64,000 nt of DNA from CADEED01 sp043747835 (GCA_043747835.1 JAYTOK010000084.1:99461-163460), one strand, 5' to 3'; positions 34,232 through 43,602 are shown, numbered from the stretch's first letter. Program-made: numbers and translations. The notes: generated by a model not told the origin, from the letters alone.

Positions 34232-35268
34232 GACGTTCCGTCGACCTGCCCCGAACGATCCGCCGACTGCCGCTCGAGCATCCACTGCGGATATTCGTTC
34301 GGCAGCTCGGAGGCGTCCGAGATCGCCTTCAGCTGCTCCGGGCTCAGCTCGAGCTCGGTCGCGGCGATGTTGTCGAGCAACTGCTCCTGGTTCTTCGCGC
34401 CGATGATCACCGACGTGACGTGCGGCTGGGCGAGCAGCCACGCGAGCGCGACCTGCGCGACCGACACAAGATTATCGGCGGCGATCGGCCGCATCACGTC
34501 GATCGCCTGGTACGCGCGCTCGCGATCGACGGGCGGGAAATCGAGCGTGGCGCGACGCGCACCCTCGGGCTTCTCGTTGTCGCGCGAGAACTTGCCGGAC
34601 AGCAGTCCACCCGCGAGCGGACTCCACGGCAGGATGGCGAGCTTCTGATCGTTCGCCAGGGGCACGATCTCGCGTTCGATGTCGCGGCCGGCCACCGAGT
34701 AATACATCTGCAGGCTCTCGAAGCGCGCGAGGTTCTTCTTGTCCGAGATCCACAACGACTTCGTGATCTCCCACGCGGAGAGATTGCACAGTCCGAGGTA
34801 TCGCACCTTGCCCGCGCGCACGCAGTCGTCCAGCGCGTCGAGTGTCTCCTCGAGCGGCGTGAACGGGTCGCGGCCATGGATCTGGTAGAGGTCGATGTGA
34901 TCGACCTGCAGCCGCTTCAGGCTCGCGTTGATGTTCTCCATGATGTGGTAACGCGAGAGGCCGATCTGGTTGTGCCCGGCGCCCATGCGCAGCAGCACCT
35001 TCGTCGCCAGCACGTAGCTGTCGCGCGGGGCGCCGATCACCTTGAGCGCGTTGCCCGTGACGACTTCGGAGCGTCCGTTGGAGTAGAAATCCGCGGTGTC
35101 GATGAAGTTGATGCCGCGATCGAACGCGGTCCTGATGAGGTCCGTCACGCCGTCCTGGCTGACGCCTGCAACGGTCGACCACATGCCTTCGCCGCTGCCG
35201 AAGGTCATGGCTCCGAGACACATCTCGGAGACGATCAGGCCGGTGTTACCGAGCTTGCGATACCGCAT
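34228..35268 (-). CDS. aldo/keto reductase
   Basis: 346-residue NADPH-dependent oxidoreductase of the AKR superfamily. The catalytic tetrad is visible: Asp and Tyr in FIDTADFYSNG, Lys in LATKVLL and His in DLYQIHGRD. The C-terminal VIIGAKNQEQLLDNI is the cofactor-binding signature. ATG at 35268 is preferred over the start two codons earlier because GGGAG lies eight bases before it; that GGGAG is inside the right arm of a perfect hairpin. First gene of a coupled pair with the GH101/129-like enzyme. Confidence 0.9.
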   Translation of the reverse strand: MRYRKLGNTGLIVSEMCLGAMTFGSGEGMWSTVAGVSQDGVTDLIRTAFDRGINFIDTADFYSNGRSEVVTGNALKVIGAPRDSYVLATKVLLRMGAGHNQIGLSRYHIMENINASLKRLQVDHIDLYQIHGRDPFTPLEETLDALDDCVRAGKVRYLGLCNLSAWEITKSLWISDKKNLARFESLQMYYSVAGRDIEREIVPLANDQKLAILPWSPLAGGLLSGKFSRDNEKPEGARRATLDFPPVDRERAYQAIDVMRPIAADNLVSVAQVALAWLLAQPHVTSVIIGAKNQEQLLDNIAATELELSPEQLKAISDASELPNEYPQWMLERQSADRSGQVDGTS

Positions 35269-35270
35269 GT

Positions 35271-35304
35271 GCATACTCCCGCGAGAAGACCCGCGGGAGT
35301 ATGC
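35271..35304 (-). terminator. perfect hairpin at the aldo/keto reductase leader
   Basis: 13-bp perfect stem GCATACTCCCGCG / CGCGGGAGTATGC with an 8-base loop. It stands 18 bases after the stop of the outer-membrane protein gene and two bases before the aldo/keto reductase ATG on the same strand. It lacks a T-run, so besides a processing or rho-associated terminator it could be a translational gate hiding the ribosome site. Confidence 0.6.
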
Positions 35305-35322
35305 CTCATGCGTTGAAGTGGA

Positions 35323-35973
35323 TCAGTGCAGGATCCAGACGATGCTGAGCTGCAGTGAGTTGAGCTTGCTGTCGAGCATCGACGGATCGGTGCTCGGGTC
35401 GCCGAAGTCGTCGAGCTCGCCCATCAGGTACTCGAGCCGCAAGAGCGCGCCGTCGAGCTGGGTCTGCACGCCAAACCCCAGGATCGGCTCGAAGCCATCG
35501 TCGTCGAAATTGTCGACGAAAATAGGATCGGTCGAAATGCTCGTGTCGATGTCTTCGGCGAAGATGATCTCGCCTTTCCAGGCGTAGAGACCGGCGCGTC
35601 CAAACACGCTGAATTTATCGGTCACCCACCAGGAGCCGATCACGGAGCCTTCAACGGCTTTCACTTCCTGGCGCACGCGCATGCGTGAGTTCGGGAAAAT
35701 TCCGTCGCTCGCGAGGATCTGGTTGAAGGTACCGCCGCCCTTGTACCCCACTTCGACCGCGAGCCATTTGTTGAGAGCCCAGCCACCAAACACGTTGTAG
35801 CCCGCGCGCGTGGTGTCGACGTCGTCGAAGTAGCCGAGGAAGCTCGTCTCGCTTTCAAATGTGTCCTGACTCAGGCCGACCCCGAGTCGAAAGCCCGAGA
35901 ACTCATCCGCGAAGGCAGGGGATCCCAGCGTCGCCGCCAGTGCCATTGCCCCGATGACCATTGCCTTACGCAT
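35323..35973 (-). CDS. outer-membrane beta-barrel protein (OmpW/OmpA-barrel-like size)
   Basis: 216 residues: signal peptide (RKAMVIGAMALAATLGSPAFA) followed by alternating amphipathic strands with aromatic girdle residues (FGGWALNKWLAVEVGYKGGG; SWWVTDKFSVFGRAGLYAWKGE; LLRLEYLMGELDDFG) and a short C-terminal strand LQLSIVWILH. The pattern is that of an eight-stranded outer-membrane barrel; no defined ligand. GGAGGAG upstream of ATG 35973 fixes the start. The following 240 bases to 36215 contain nothing I recognise. Confidence 0.75.
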   Translation of the reverse strand: MRKAMVIGAMALAATLGSPAFADEFSGFRLGVGLSQDTFESETSFLGYFDDVDTTRAGYNVFGGWALNKWLAVEVGYKGGGTFNQILASDGIFPNSRMRVRQEVKAVEGSVIGSWWVTDKFSVFGRAGLYAWKGEIIFAEDIDTSISTDPIFVDNFDDDGFEPILGFGVQTQLDGALLRLEYLMGELDDFGDPSTDPSMLDSKLNSLQLSIVWILH

Positions 35974-36215
35974 CTCTCCGCTCCTCCTGGTTGACATATC
36001 ACGAGCATAGCCCATGAAAGCGCGCTAAAAAACGTGCGCTCGTCACGTTTTACGGGGCTTTCGTCGGATTCGGTTTAGTAGTCAAAGCCTTCGCGACGAC
36101 ACAGGGCCGTTCGCGCCGGGAGAGTGCGAATCCCTGGAATTCACGGGCCACTCGGGATTACCGGATGCCGTCCGCTTTCGCCCAGCCCATTCAGGTGCAT
36201 GTCCGTCGAAATCCA

Positions 36216-36836
36216 CTACGCGGGTGAAAGCCGGAATTGAAGCTCCGCGCCACGCAGCGTGTCGTCGAGCAGGCTCACGTAGCGATCGCAGGTGTCGACG
36301 ATGTCGATGGGCCGGGGATCGCGGGAAGTCTGCACGATGGGCGTATTGCTCAGGAAGACGTCGACGGTGCCGTATTCCGCGGGCAGCACCACGTAATACT
36401 TGCCGCGCCGGGCAGGCGCCAGCTCGACTTCCCAGCCCGTGCCGCCGATTTCGTCGCCCATGAACAACTCGGTCGCGCGCGGCGGACGCTTGCCGAGCTT
36501 GTCGAGGTCCGCCGGGTAGTTGAAAGTCTTGAGTCGCGCCAGGCTGCTGACGCCCGCCGCATCGCGCTTGCGGAATTCCGCATGCAGCTCGCGAAACAGC
36601 CGCGTCACCGGCGACTCCGCGATCTTCTTGCGGATCGATTTGTACCAGTCATTGCCCTGGGTACCCGAGTCGCGCAGTTCCTCGAACGACGCGCCCACGA
36701 GGGCGCCGAACATCACGACATTGCGCAGCCCCGGCAATCGGCGCGACGGCACGTCGCGCACCATCGCGTAACCGAGATGCGTTGTGTCGAGAGATTCGTG
36801 CGCGATGCGCAGGATGTCCGTTACCGATGCCGCCAC
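36216..36836 (-). CDS. conserved-looking protein of unknown function
   Basis: About 206 residues from GTG at 36836; no signal peptide or membrane helix. Contains GYAMVRDVPSRRLPGLRNVVMFGALVGASFEELRD and WYKSIRKKIAESPVTRLFRELHAEFRKRD, then a C-terminal beta-rich part with TELFMGDEIGGTGWEVEL and VDVFLSNTPIVQTS. I recognise no family. Codon use looks like its neighbours. Divergent from the lipocalin gene. The start is uncertain, as the frame is open further upstream. Confidence 0.6.
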   Translation of the reverse strand: MAASVTDILRIAHESLDTTHLGYAMVRDVPSRRLPGLRNVVMFGALVGASFEELRDSGTQGNDWYKSIRKKIAESPVTRLFRELHAEFRKRDAAGVSSLARLKTFNYPADLDKLGKRPPRATELFMGDEIGGTGWEVELAPARRGKYYVVLPAEYGTVDVFLSNTPIVQTSRDPRPIDIVDTCDRYVSLLDDTLRGAELQFRLSPA

Positions 36837-36948
36837 GCGCGGATTATGCCGTGAGCGGTAAGCCCGCCGTCGTGACGCCGTTCCGCCCGCGCGCTGACGG
36901 CGCGGATTCCGACAGCGCGGGCCCGGCCACGACACTATCCTCCCACCG

Positions 36949-37473
36949 ATGCGGTACCTCCTCGCCCTGTCCCTGTGTTTGCTAGCCGCCTGCCGGAGCG
37001 CTCCCGTGCCGATCCCCGCCCCGCAAGTCGACATTCGCCGTTACATGGGCGACTGGTACGTCATCGCCGGCATTCCCACGCGGCTCGAAAAGCATGCGTT
37101 CAGTGCGGTCGAGTCGTATCGGCTCGACGACGACGGCTCGATCGACACCACCTTCCAGTTTCGAAAAGGTGGCTTCGACGGCAAGCCGAAGACGCTCAAG
37201 GCACGAGCTTTCGTGCGCGAACACCCGACGAAATCCGTCTGGGGCATGCAGTTCATCTGGCCAATCAAGGCGGACTACCGGATTGCCTGGATCGCGGAGG
37301 ACTACAGCCAGGTCGTCGTCGCACGCGAGAAACGCGACTACCTCTGGATCATGGCGCGCACGCCGGCAATTCCGGACGCAGATCTCGCAAGGTTGAAGTC
37401 ATTCGCCGTCTCGCTGGGTTATGACCCGGCGAAGATCGAGAACAATCCGCAGCGGCCAGGAAAACCGAACTAG
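36949..37473 (+). CDS. blc: bacterial lipocalin (Blc), outer-membrane lipoprotein
   Basis: 174 residues with a lipoprotein signal (LLALSLCLLAAC, lipid-attachment Cys at 15) and the lipocalin fold. Landmarks are the strand-A motif YMGDWYVIAGIPT (GxW), YRLDDDGSIDTTFQF, FIWPIKADYRIAWI and YLWIMARTP. Blc proteins bind fatty acids or lysophospholipids at the outer membrane and help under stress. The stop overlaps that of the convergent MetF-like gene by four bases. Confidence 0.9.
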   Translation: MRYLLALSLCLLAACRSAPVPIPAPQVDIRRYMGDWYVIAGIPTRLEKHAFSAVESYRLDDDGSIDTTFQFRKGGFDGKPKTLKARAFVREHPTKSVWGMQFIWPIKADYRIAWIAEDYSQVVVAREKRDYLWIMARTPAIPDADLARLKSFAVSLGYDPAKIENNPQRPGKPN

Positions 37474-38354
37474 CGCAATCCGGCGTTGCGCAGGATCTCG
37501 GGGACCTCGGCTTCCCACCCGATGGCCATGAAGTGCACGCCCTGACAGACGCCCTTCATCTCCTCGATGACGCGCGCCGCGAGCTCCATGCCACGCTCGC
37601 GCGCGCGGCCGGCCTTCGCGGCCTCGTCCATCGCGTCGAGCATATCCTGCGGCACGGTCACGCCCGGCAGGTTCGCATGCAGCCAGGGGCCGCTCTTTTC
37701 CGTCTTCAGCGGGATCACACCGGCGAGGATTGCGACGCCATCCGGCTTCACCGCGTCGATGAAGCGATTCATGACGTCCGCGTGATAGACGGCCTGCGTC
37801 TGCAGGAAGCGCGCACCCGCATCGATCTTGCGGCGAGTGTTCTCGACCTCCGCCGCGAAGTTGGGCGCGCCCGGGTTCGCGGTCGCGCCGAGGAAGAGCT
37901 CGGGCGTGCCGTGCAAGGCATTGCCCGAATGATCGCGGCCGTTGCGCAGCGCCTCCGCGGCAGTCAGCAAGCCCGACGCCGTGAGATCGAACACGGGCTT
38001 CGCCTCCGGGTGATCGCCGCCCGTCGTCGAGTCGCCACCCATGAACACGAAATTCCGCAGCCCGAGCGCCGCGGCTCCTAACAAGTCGGCCTGTACGGCG
38101 ATGCGATTGCGGTCGCGGCTCGTGACCTGCACGATGGTTTCGATTCCGCGGTCGAGCAGCAATTTGCAGACGGCACGCGCGTCCATCGACATGCGCGCCC
38201 GCGGCGATTCGGTGATGTTGATGGCGTCGACGGACGCACGCAGCAGTTCGGCCGTGGCGAACAACTTGCCGAGATCGGTGCCTTTCGGGGGAGTGAGCTC
38301 GCCGGTGACGACGAAGCGCTTGGCGGCGAGTTTTGCCGCGAGACCTGAAATCAT
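37470..38354 (-). CDS. methylenetetrahydrofolate reductase family protein (MetF-like)
   Basis: 294 residues with the MetF TIM barrel: VVTGELTPPKGTD at the N-terminus, INITESPRARMS, TIVQVTSRDRNR, NFVFMGGD and RKIDAGARFLQTQAVY. FAD-binding and substrate positions of the family appear kept. The GELTPPKG start differs from classical MetF (which has EFFPP) and resembles C1-pathway paralogues, so the preferred electron donor may differ. Last gene of the minus-strand one-carbon block; supplies or consumes 5-methyl-THF. Confidence 0.8.
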   Translation of the reverse strand: MISGLAAKLAAKRFVVTGELTPPKGTDLGKLFATAELLRASVDAINITESPRARMSMDARAVCKLLLDRGIETIVQVTSRDRNRIAVQADLLGAAALGLRNFVFMGGDSTTGGDHPEAKPVFDLTASGLLTAAEALRNGRDHSGNALHGTPELFLGATANPGAPNFAAEVENTRRKIDAGARFLQTQAVYHADVMNRFIDAVKPDGVAILAGVIPLKTEKSGPWLHANLPGVTVPQDMLDAMDEAAKAGRARERGMELAARVIEEMKGVCQGVHFMAIGWEAEVPEILRNAGLR

Positions 38355-38478
38355 GGGGCGCGAGTGTGACACGGCGGACGGCCCGCAGGATGGAGCAAGG
38401 CGTCGCAATCCATTGATTGGCGCTATCAAACCGCGAGGCGGGCCGCTGAAAACCAGCCGGCCAGTCGACCGGCCGACG

Positions 38479-38691
38479 TCACACCGGCTTCAGCAGACGC
38501 ACCGCTTCCTCGGCGGTCGGCACGAGCCCCGCCCCACCCGCCGCGACGTGCGCGATGATCTCGCGCCGCATGCGTGGCTCCCAGAATTTCACGAGATGCG
38601 TACGCACGCCTTCCGCGGCCGTCTCCCGCGACTCCGCATCGAAGAACGCGGCGATGTCGTTCGCCATCGCAACGAGGCGCTGCGCATCCAC
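38479..38691 (-). CDS. fdsD: formate dehydrogenase subunit delta
   Basis: 70-residue protein with the FdsD pattern QRLVAMANDIAAFFDAE..., THLVKFWEPRMRREIIAHV and a C-terminal EEAVRLLKP. Needed for maturation or stability of soluble NAD-dependent formate dehydrogenase. Starts with GTG right after the alpha-subunit stop (one base between), with GGGAG from the end of fdsA as ribosome site. The order G-B-A-D is that of the Ralstonia fds operon, with fdhD moved to the front. Confidence 0.9.
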   Translation of the reverse strand: MDAQRLVAMANDIAAFFDAESRETAAEGVRTHLVKFWEPRMRREIIAHVAAGGAGLVPTAEEAVRLLKPV

Positions 38692-38692
38692 G

Positions 38693-41521
38693 TCAGCTCC
38701 CGGCCGGTTCGGTCATCGGCACGCGCCGTCGTGAGACCCACGCGGCGGGCTGCGCGACCTTCACGACCTGCACGGCGGTCACCTTGTACTCCGGGCAGTT
38801 CGTCGCCCAGTCGGAGTTCTCGGTGGTGATGAGATTCGCGCCGGATTCCGGGAAGTGGAAGGTCGTGTAGACCACACCCGGCGCGACGCGATCGGTGATC
38901 TCGACGCGCAGCACCGTGTCGCCGGCGCGGCTCGTGACACCCACCCAGTCGCCGTGCTCGATACCGCGCGCCTCCGCGTCGTGCGGGTGCAGCTCGAGTC
39001 GGTCTTCATTGTGCCAGGCGAGATTCGCCGTGCGCCGCGTCTGTGCGCCGACGTTGTATTGCGTGAGCACGCGGCCCGTCGTCAGCAGCAGTGGATAGCG
39101 GCTCGACGTGCGCTCCGTCGTCGGCACGTACGCGGTTACGTAGAACTTGCCCTTGCCGCGCACGAACTTGCCGACGTGCATCGTCGGCGTGCCCGAGGGC
39201 GCTTCATCGTTGCAGGGCCACTGGATGCTGCCGAGACGATCGAGCTTTTCGTAGCTCACGCCGCGGAAGGTCGGCGTCAGCGCGGCGATCTCGTCCATGA
39301 TCTGCGACGGGTGTGTGTAGTTCATCGCGAAGCCCATCGCATTCGAGAGGTGCATCGTCACTTCCCAGTCCGCGAGGCCGGCGAGCGGTTCGATCACCTT
39401 GCGCACGCGCGAGATGCGGCGTTCGGCGTTCGTGAACGTGCCGTCCTTCTCGAGGAACGACGAACCCGGCAGGAAGACGTGCGCGAACTTCGAGGTCTCG
39501 TTCGGAAAGATGTCCTGGATGACGATGCACTCCATCGCCGACAGCGCCGCGGTGACGTGCGCCGTGTTCGGATCCGACTGCGCAAAATCCTCACCCTGGA
39601 TGTAGAGCCCGCGGAAGGAGCCGTCGAGCGCGGCTTCGAACATGTTCGGGATTCGCAAGCCCGGTTCGGAGCCCAGCGGCACTTTCCACATCGCTTCGAA
39701 CAGCGCGCGCGTTGCATCGTCGGAGACGTGGCGATACCCCGAAAACTCGTGCGGAAACGAGCCCATGTCGCACGAGCCCTGCACGTTGTTCTGACCGCGC
39801 AGCGGACTCACGCCGACGCCTTCGCGGCCGAGATTGCCGGTGGCCATCGCGAGATTCGCGATACCCATCACCATCGTCGTGCCCTGGCTGTGTTCGGTGA
39901 CACCGAGGCCGTAGTAGATGGCGCTGTTGGGACCGCGCGCATAGAGGCGCGCCGCGCCGCGCAACTCCGCGGCCGGCACGCCCGTGATCTTTTCCATCGC
40001 TTCCGGCGAGTTCGCCGGATCGGCGACGAAGGCTTTCCATTTTTCGTACGAAGCCCGCTCGCAGCGTTCGGCGACGTAATCCTCTTTCGTGAGACCTTCG
40101 GTCACGACCACGTGCGCGAGCGCGTTGATCACGGCGACGTTTGTGCCCGGCAAGAGTCGCAGGTGATGGTCGGCCTTCACGTGCGGCGTCTTCACGAGCG
40201 CGATCGCGCGCGGGTCGACGACGATGAGTTTCGCTCCCGCCCGCAGGCGGCGCTTCATCTGCGACGCGAACACCGGATGCGCTTCCGTCGGGCTCGCGCC
40301 GATCACCATGATGACGTCGGCCTGCTGCACGGAAACGAACTCTTGTGTACCCGCGGATTCGCCGAGCGTGTGTTTCAGTCCATAGCCCGTCGGCGAATGG
40401 CAGACACGCGCGCAGGTGTCGACGTTGTTGGTGCCGAACGCCGCGCGCACGAGCTTCTGCACGAGGAAGGTTTCCTCGTTCGTGCAGCGGGACGAGGTGA
40501 TGCCGCCGATCGAATCGCGGCCGTGGCTGGCCTGGATGCGCTTGAACTCCGATGCCGCGTACGCGAGCGCTTCGTCCCAGCTCACGCAGGTCCAGTCGTC
40601 GGTGATGCGCTTGCGGATCATCGGCTTCACGACGCGATCCGAATGCGTCGCGTAGCCGTAAGCGAAGCGTCCCTTCACGCAGGCGTGGCCCTGGTTCGCC
40701 CGGCCGTCACGGTTGGGAACCATGCGCGTGACTTCGCCGCCGGAGACTTCCGCGACGAGCGCGCAGCCGACGCCGCAGTAGGCGCAGGTCGTCGCGACAG
40801 ATTTCTCCGGAAGGTCGTGCGCCAGCGACGACTTCTCCAGCAACGCACCGGTCGGACAGGCTTCGACGCAAGCGCCGCAGGACACGCATTCGGAATCGAG
40901 GAAGGACTGGTTTTGCGACGCGGATACCCGCGAATCAGGGCCTCGGCCTTCGATCGTCAGCGCGAACGTGCCTTGCTGTTCCTCGCAGGCGCGCACGCAG
41001 CGCGAGCAAACGATGCACAGATCGTTGTCGAAGCGGAAATACGGATTGCTGGCGTCGGGTTCTTTCGAAGCGCCCTCTGAATGGCAACGCGCGCTGTGCG
41101 CGTTCGCGTATCGCGACCCGCCGATGCCGTGCGCACGCGCGAGTCTCTCGACTTCGCAACGGCTCGATTCGGGACAGGAACCCAGCGGATGCTCGGAGAC
41201 GTACAGCTCGAGCACGCCGCGACGCAGTTTGGTCAGCGCATCGCCATGCGTGCGTACATTCATGCCCGCGGCGACCTCCGTCGTGCACGAGGCGGGAAAT
41301 CCCTTTCGTCCTTCGATTTCCACGAGGCACACGCGGCAAGACCCGAAAGCCTTCAGCGTGTCGGTCGCGCAGAGCTTCGGGATGTCGCCGCCCGCGAGTG
41401 CCGCGGCGCGCATGATCGAAGTGCCGGCGGGCACCGTGACCGTTGCGCCATCGATGTCGAGGGTGACGGCCGGGCCGTTCGCGGCGGGGGTTCCGAGGTC
41501 GTGGTGGTTTTGGGCTTGCAT
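38693..41521 (-). CDS. fdsA: NAD-dependent formate dehydrogenase, molybdopterin subunit alpha
   Basis: 942 residues. N-terminal 2Fe-2S domain (FGSCRVCLVEIEG), [4Fe-4S] ligands including CIVCSRCVRACEE and CVSCGACVEACPTGAL, then CAYCGVGC and the bis-MGD domain. The catalytic ligand is cysteine, in ARVCHSPTGYGLKHTLGESAG, not selenocysteine; the His after it is the expected proton acceptor. Oxidises formate to CO2, passing electrons to FdsB/FdsG and NAD+. Length is normal for FdsA. ATG at 41521 is four bases after the fdsB stop, across a palindromic repeat. Confidence 0.96.
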   Translation of the reverse strand: MQAQNHHDLGTPAANGPAVTLDIDGATVTVPAGTSIMRAAALAGGDIPKLCATDTLKAFGSCRVCLVEIEGRKGFPASCTTEVAAGMNVRTHGDALTKLRRGVLELYVSEHPLGSCPESSRCEVERLARAHGIGGSRYANAHSARCHSEGASKEPDASNPYFRFDNDLCIVCSRCVRACEEQQGTFALTIEGRGPDSRVSASQNQSFLDSECVSCGACVEACPTGALLEKSSLAHDLPEKSVATTCAYCGVGCALVAEVSGGEVTRMVPNRDGRANQGHACVKGRFAYGYATHSDRVVKPMIRKRITDDWTCVSWDEALAYAASEFKRIQASHGRDSIGGITSSRCTNEETFLVQKLVRAAFGTNNVDTCARVCHSPTGYGLKHTLGESAGTQEFVSVQQADVIMVIGASPTEAHPVFASQMKRRLRAGAKLIVVDPRAIALVKTPHVKADHHLRLLPGTNVAVINALAHVVVTEGLTKEDYVAERCERASYEKWKAFVADPANSPEAMEKITGVPAAELRGAARLYARGPNSAIYYGLGVTEHSQGTTMVMGIANLAMATGNLGREGVGVSPLRGQNNVQGSCDMGSFPHEFSGYRHVSDDATRALFEAMWKVPLGSEPGLRIPNMFEAALDGSFRGLYIQGEDFAQSDPNTAHVTAALSAMECIVIQDIFPNETSKFAHVFLPGSSFLEKDGTFTNAERRISRVRKVIEPLAGLADWEVTMHLSNAMGFAMNYTHPSQIMDEIAALTPTFRGVSYEKLDRLGSIQWPCNDEAPSGTPTMHVGKFVRGKGKFYVTAYVPTTERTSSRYPLLLTTGRVLTQYNVGAQTRRTANLAWHNEDRLELHPHDAEARGIEHGDWVGVTSRAGDTVLRVEITDRVAPGVVYTTFHFPESGANLITTENSDWATNCPEYKVTAVQVVKVAQPAAWVSRRRVPMTEPAGS

Positions 41522-41524
41522 GCT

Positions 41525-43123
41525 CTAAGGGGTCAGATCTGTTAGTTCTCTAACTGATCTGACCCCTTTCACTCCTTCAAAATCTTCACGGAAATGTTTC
41601 AGCGCGCTGCGCACGGGAAACGGCGCCATGCCGCCGAGCCCGCACAGCGAACCATTCACCATTGTGTCGCAGAGCTCATCGAGCAGCGCGATGTCTGCCG
41701 AGCGCGAACCGTTCGCAACGCGTGCTTCCGCTCGCGACGACAGTATCCGGTCGATCAATTCGACTCCGCGCGTCGACCCGACGCGGCACGGCGTGCATTT
41801 CCCGCAGGACTCGATCGCGCAGAATTCGAGGGCGTATCTCGACATGCGCGCCATGTCGACCGTGTCGTCGAACACCACCACGCCGCCATGGCCCAGCAAC
41901 GCATCGTTCGCGGCCAGCGCTTCGTAGTCGAGCGGCGTATCGAACTGCGATTCCGGAAGATAGGCGCCGAGCGGCCCGCCGATCTGCACCGCGCGCACTG
42001 GCCTACCACTCGCCGAACCACCGCCGTAGTCGAACACCAGCTCGCGCACGGTGAGTCCGAACGCACGCTCGACGAGGCCTCCCCGACGCACGTTGCCCGC
42101 GAGCTGCAATGGCAATGTGCCGCGCGATCTGCCGACGCCATAGTCGCGATAGAACGCCGCGCCGCGCGCGAGAATCACCGGCACCGTCGCGAGCGTCACG
42201 ACGTTATTGACGACGGTGGGCTGGCCAAACAAGCCCTTGATGGCCGGCAATGGCGGCCGCACGCGCACTTCGCCGCGGCGGCCCTCCAGGCTCTCGAGCA
42301 TCGAGGTCTCTTCCCCGCAGATGTAGGCGCCGGCGCCGAGGCGCACGGCGATGTCGAAATCGCGGCCTCTGCCGCGAAGATCGCGCCCGAGGAAGCCGGC
42401 ACGGCGTGCCGCGTCGAGCGCCTTCGCCAGCGCGCGGGCGGCATGCGGATACTCGATGCGCAGGTAGATATAGCCCTGGGTCGCGCCGACGGCGAGTCCC
42501 GCGATCGTCATCCCTTCGATGAGTGCGAACGGATCGCCTTCCATGAGCATGCGATCCGCGAATGTGCCCGAGTCGCCCTCGTCCGCGTTGCACGCGATGT
42601 ATTTCTGCGCAGCCGTCTGATCGAGCACCGTCTGCCACTTGATGCCGGTGGGAAACGCCGCGCCGCCGCGGCCTCGAAGTCCCGAGTCGGCCACTGCGCG
42701 CACGATCTCGTGCGGCGACATGTCGAGAGCCGCCGCGAGACCTGCGTAACCACCGTGCGCGACGTAGTCGCCGAGGCTGGCGGGATCGACGATGCCGAGC
42801 CGCGCGCTGGTGAGCCGCTGTTGGCCCGCGAACCAGGGATGCGCCGCGAGTTCGCCGAGCCGCAGCGGATGCGCGGCGCCGTCGAGCAGTCCGGCGTCGA
42901 GTAGTTGGGGAACGTCCGCGGCGACCACGGGGCCGTAGGCAACCCTCCCGGCGGCGGTCGTCACCTCGACCAGCGGCTCGAGCCAATACGCACCCCGCGA
43001 TCCCGTCCGCACGACGCTTGCCTCCAGGCCACGCGCCCGCGCGCCTGCTTCGATTGCGCGCGCCACGGAATCCGCGCCCAACGACAGAGCGCCTGCATCC
43101 TGCGGTACTGACACGGTGGTCAT
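41525..43123 (-). CDS. fdsB: formate dehydrogenase subunit beta (NADH-dehydrogenase-like)
   Basis: 532 residues: thioredoxin-like N-terminal part, then NuoF-like FMN/NAD and 4Fe-4S domains with GLRGRGGAAFPTGIKW, CNADEGDSGTFADR, GAYICGEETSMLESLEG and the cluster motif ESCGKCTPCRVG. Transfers formate electrons to NAD+. ATG overlaps the fdsG stop (ATGA). The C-terminal residues after KHFREDFEG (VKGVRSVRELTDLTP) are encoded by the GGGGTCAGATC palindrome and look acquired. Confidence 0.95.
   Translation of the reverse strand: MTTVSVPQDAGALSLGADSVARAIEAGARARGLEASVVRTGSRGAYWLEPLVEVTTAAGRVAYGPVVAADVPQLLDAGLLDGAAHPLRLGELAAHPWFAGQQRLTSARLGIVDPASLGDYVAHGGYAGLAAALDMSPHEIVRAVADSGLRGRGGAAFPTGIKWQTVLDQTAAQKYIACNADEGDSGTFADRMLMEGDPFALIEGMTIAGLAVGATQGYIYLRIEYPHAARALAKALDAARRAGFLGRDLRGRGRDFDIAVRLGAGAYICGEETSMLESLEGRRGEVRVRPPLPAIKGLFGQPTVVNNVVTLATVPVILARGAAFYRDYGVGRSRGTLPLQLAGNVRRGGLVERAFGLTVRELVFDYGGGSASGRPVRAVQIGGPLGAYLPESQFDTPLDYEALAANDALLGHGGVVVFDDTVDMARMSRYALEFCAIESCGKCTPCRVGSTRGVELIDRILSSRAEARVANGSRSADIALLDELCDTMVNGSLCGLGGMAPFPVRSALKHFREDFEGVKGVRSVRELTDLTP
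41529..41566. repeat. GGGGTCAGATC palindrome at the fdsB/fdsA junction
   Basis: 17-bp stem with one mismatch (GGGGTCAGATCTGTTAG / CTAACTGATCTGACCCC) and a 4-base loop. It lies in the 3' end of fdsB, seven bases before the fdsA start on the minus strand, and could tune fdsA expression. Same family as 23376-23401 and 63949-63961. Confidence 0.82.
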
Positions 43124-43602
43124 GCGGGAGCGTTCCACTCGCGCGCAAGCTCATCGAACCGCGCGGGCGTCATGCGTCCGTGCAGTTCGCCGTTCACCAT
43201 GATCGCCGGTGCGCAGGCGCAGTTGCCGAGGCAATAGACCGCGTCGAGCGTCACTCGCCCGTCGTGCGTCGTCTCGCCCACCTCCACGCCGAGCACTTCT
43301 TTCGCATGAGCCTCGAGCTCGCGCGCGCGCATCGCATGACACGCTTCCGCGCGACAGAGCTGCACGTGCGTGCGCCCCACGGGAGTGCTGCGAAAGTGAT
43401 GATAGAAGCTCACGACTCCATGCACTTCCGCACGCGTGAGATTGAGCGCAGCCGCGATCGGCGGCACTGCCTCCGGCGGCACGCAGCCGAGTTGGTCCTG
43501 CACCGCGTGCAGGATTTCGAGCAGCGGGCCAGGCTCGCCGCGGTTCTTCGCGATCGCCACGTCGACCGCACGCCGCACGTCATCCATGGCGCTCGCGTTC
43601 AT
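43120..43602 (-). CDS. fdsG: formate dehydrogenase subunit gamma (2Fe-2S)
   Basis: 160 residues, NuoE-like. LLEILHAVQDQLGCVPPEAVPPIAAALN and the 2Fe-2S ligands: Cys in LCRAEACHAM and in YCLGNCACAPA. Electron relay between the alpha and beta subunits. ATG overlaps the fdhD stop and its own stop overlaps the fdsB start, each by four bases, so fdhD-fdsG-fdsB are translationally coupled. Confidence 0.94.
   Translation of the reverse strand: MNASAMDDVRRAVDVAIAKNRGEPGPLLEILHAVQDQLGCVPPEAVPPIAAALNLTRAEVHGVVSFYHHFRSTPVGRTHVQLCRAEACHAMRARELEAHAKEVLGVEVGETTHDGRVTLDAVYCLGNCACAPAIMVNGELHGRMTPARFDELAREWNAPA

Noticed and set aside
38855..41080. A 741-codon open frame on the + strand opposite fdsA
   Set aside because: Mirror of the strongly conserved fdsA gene; composition typical of a shadow frame.
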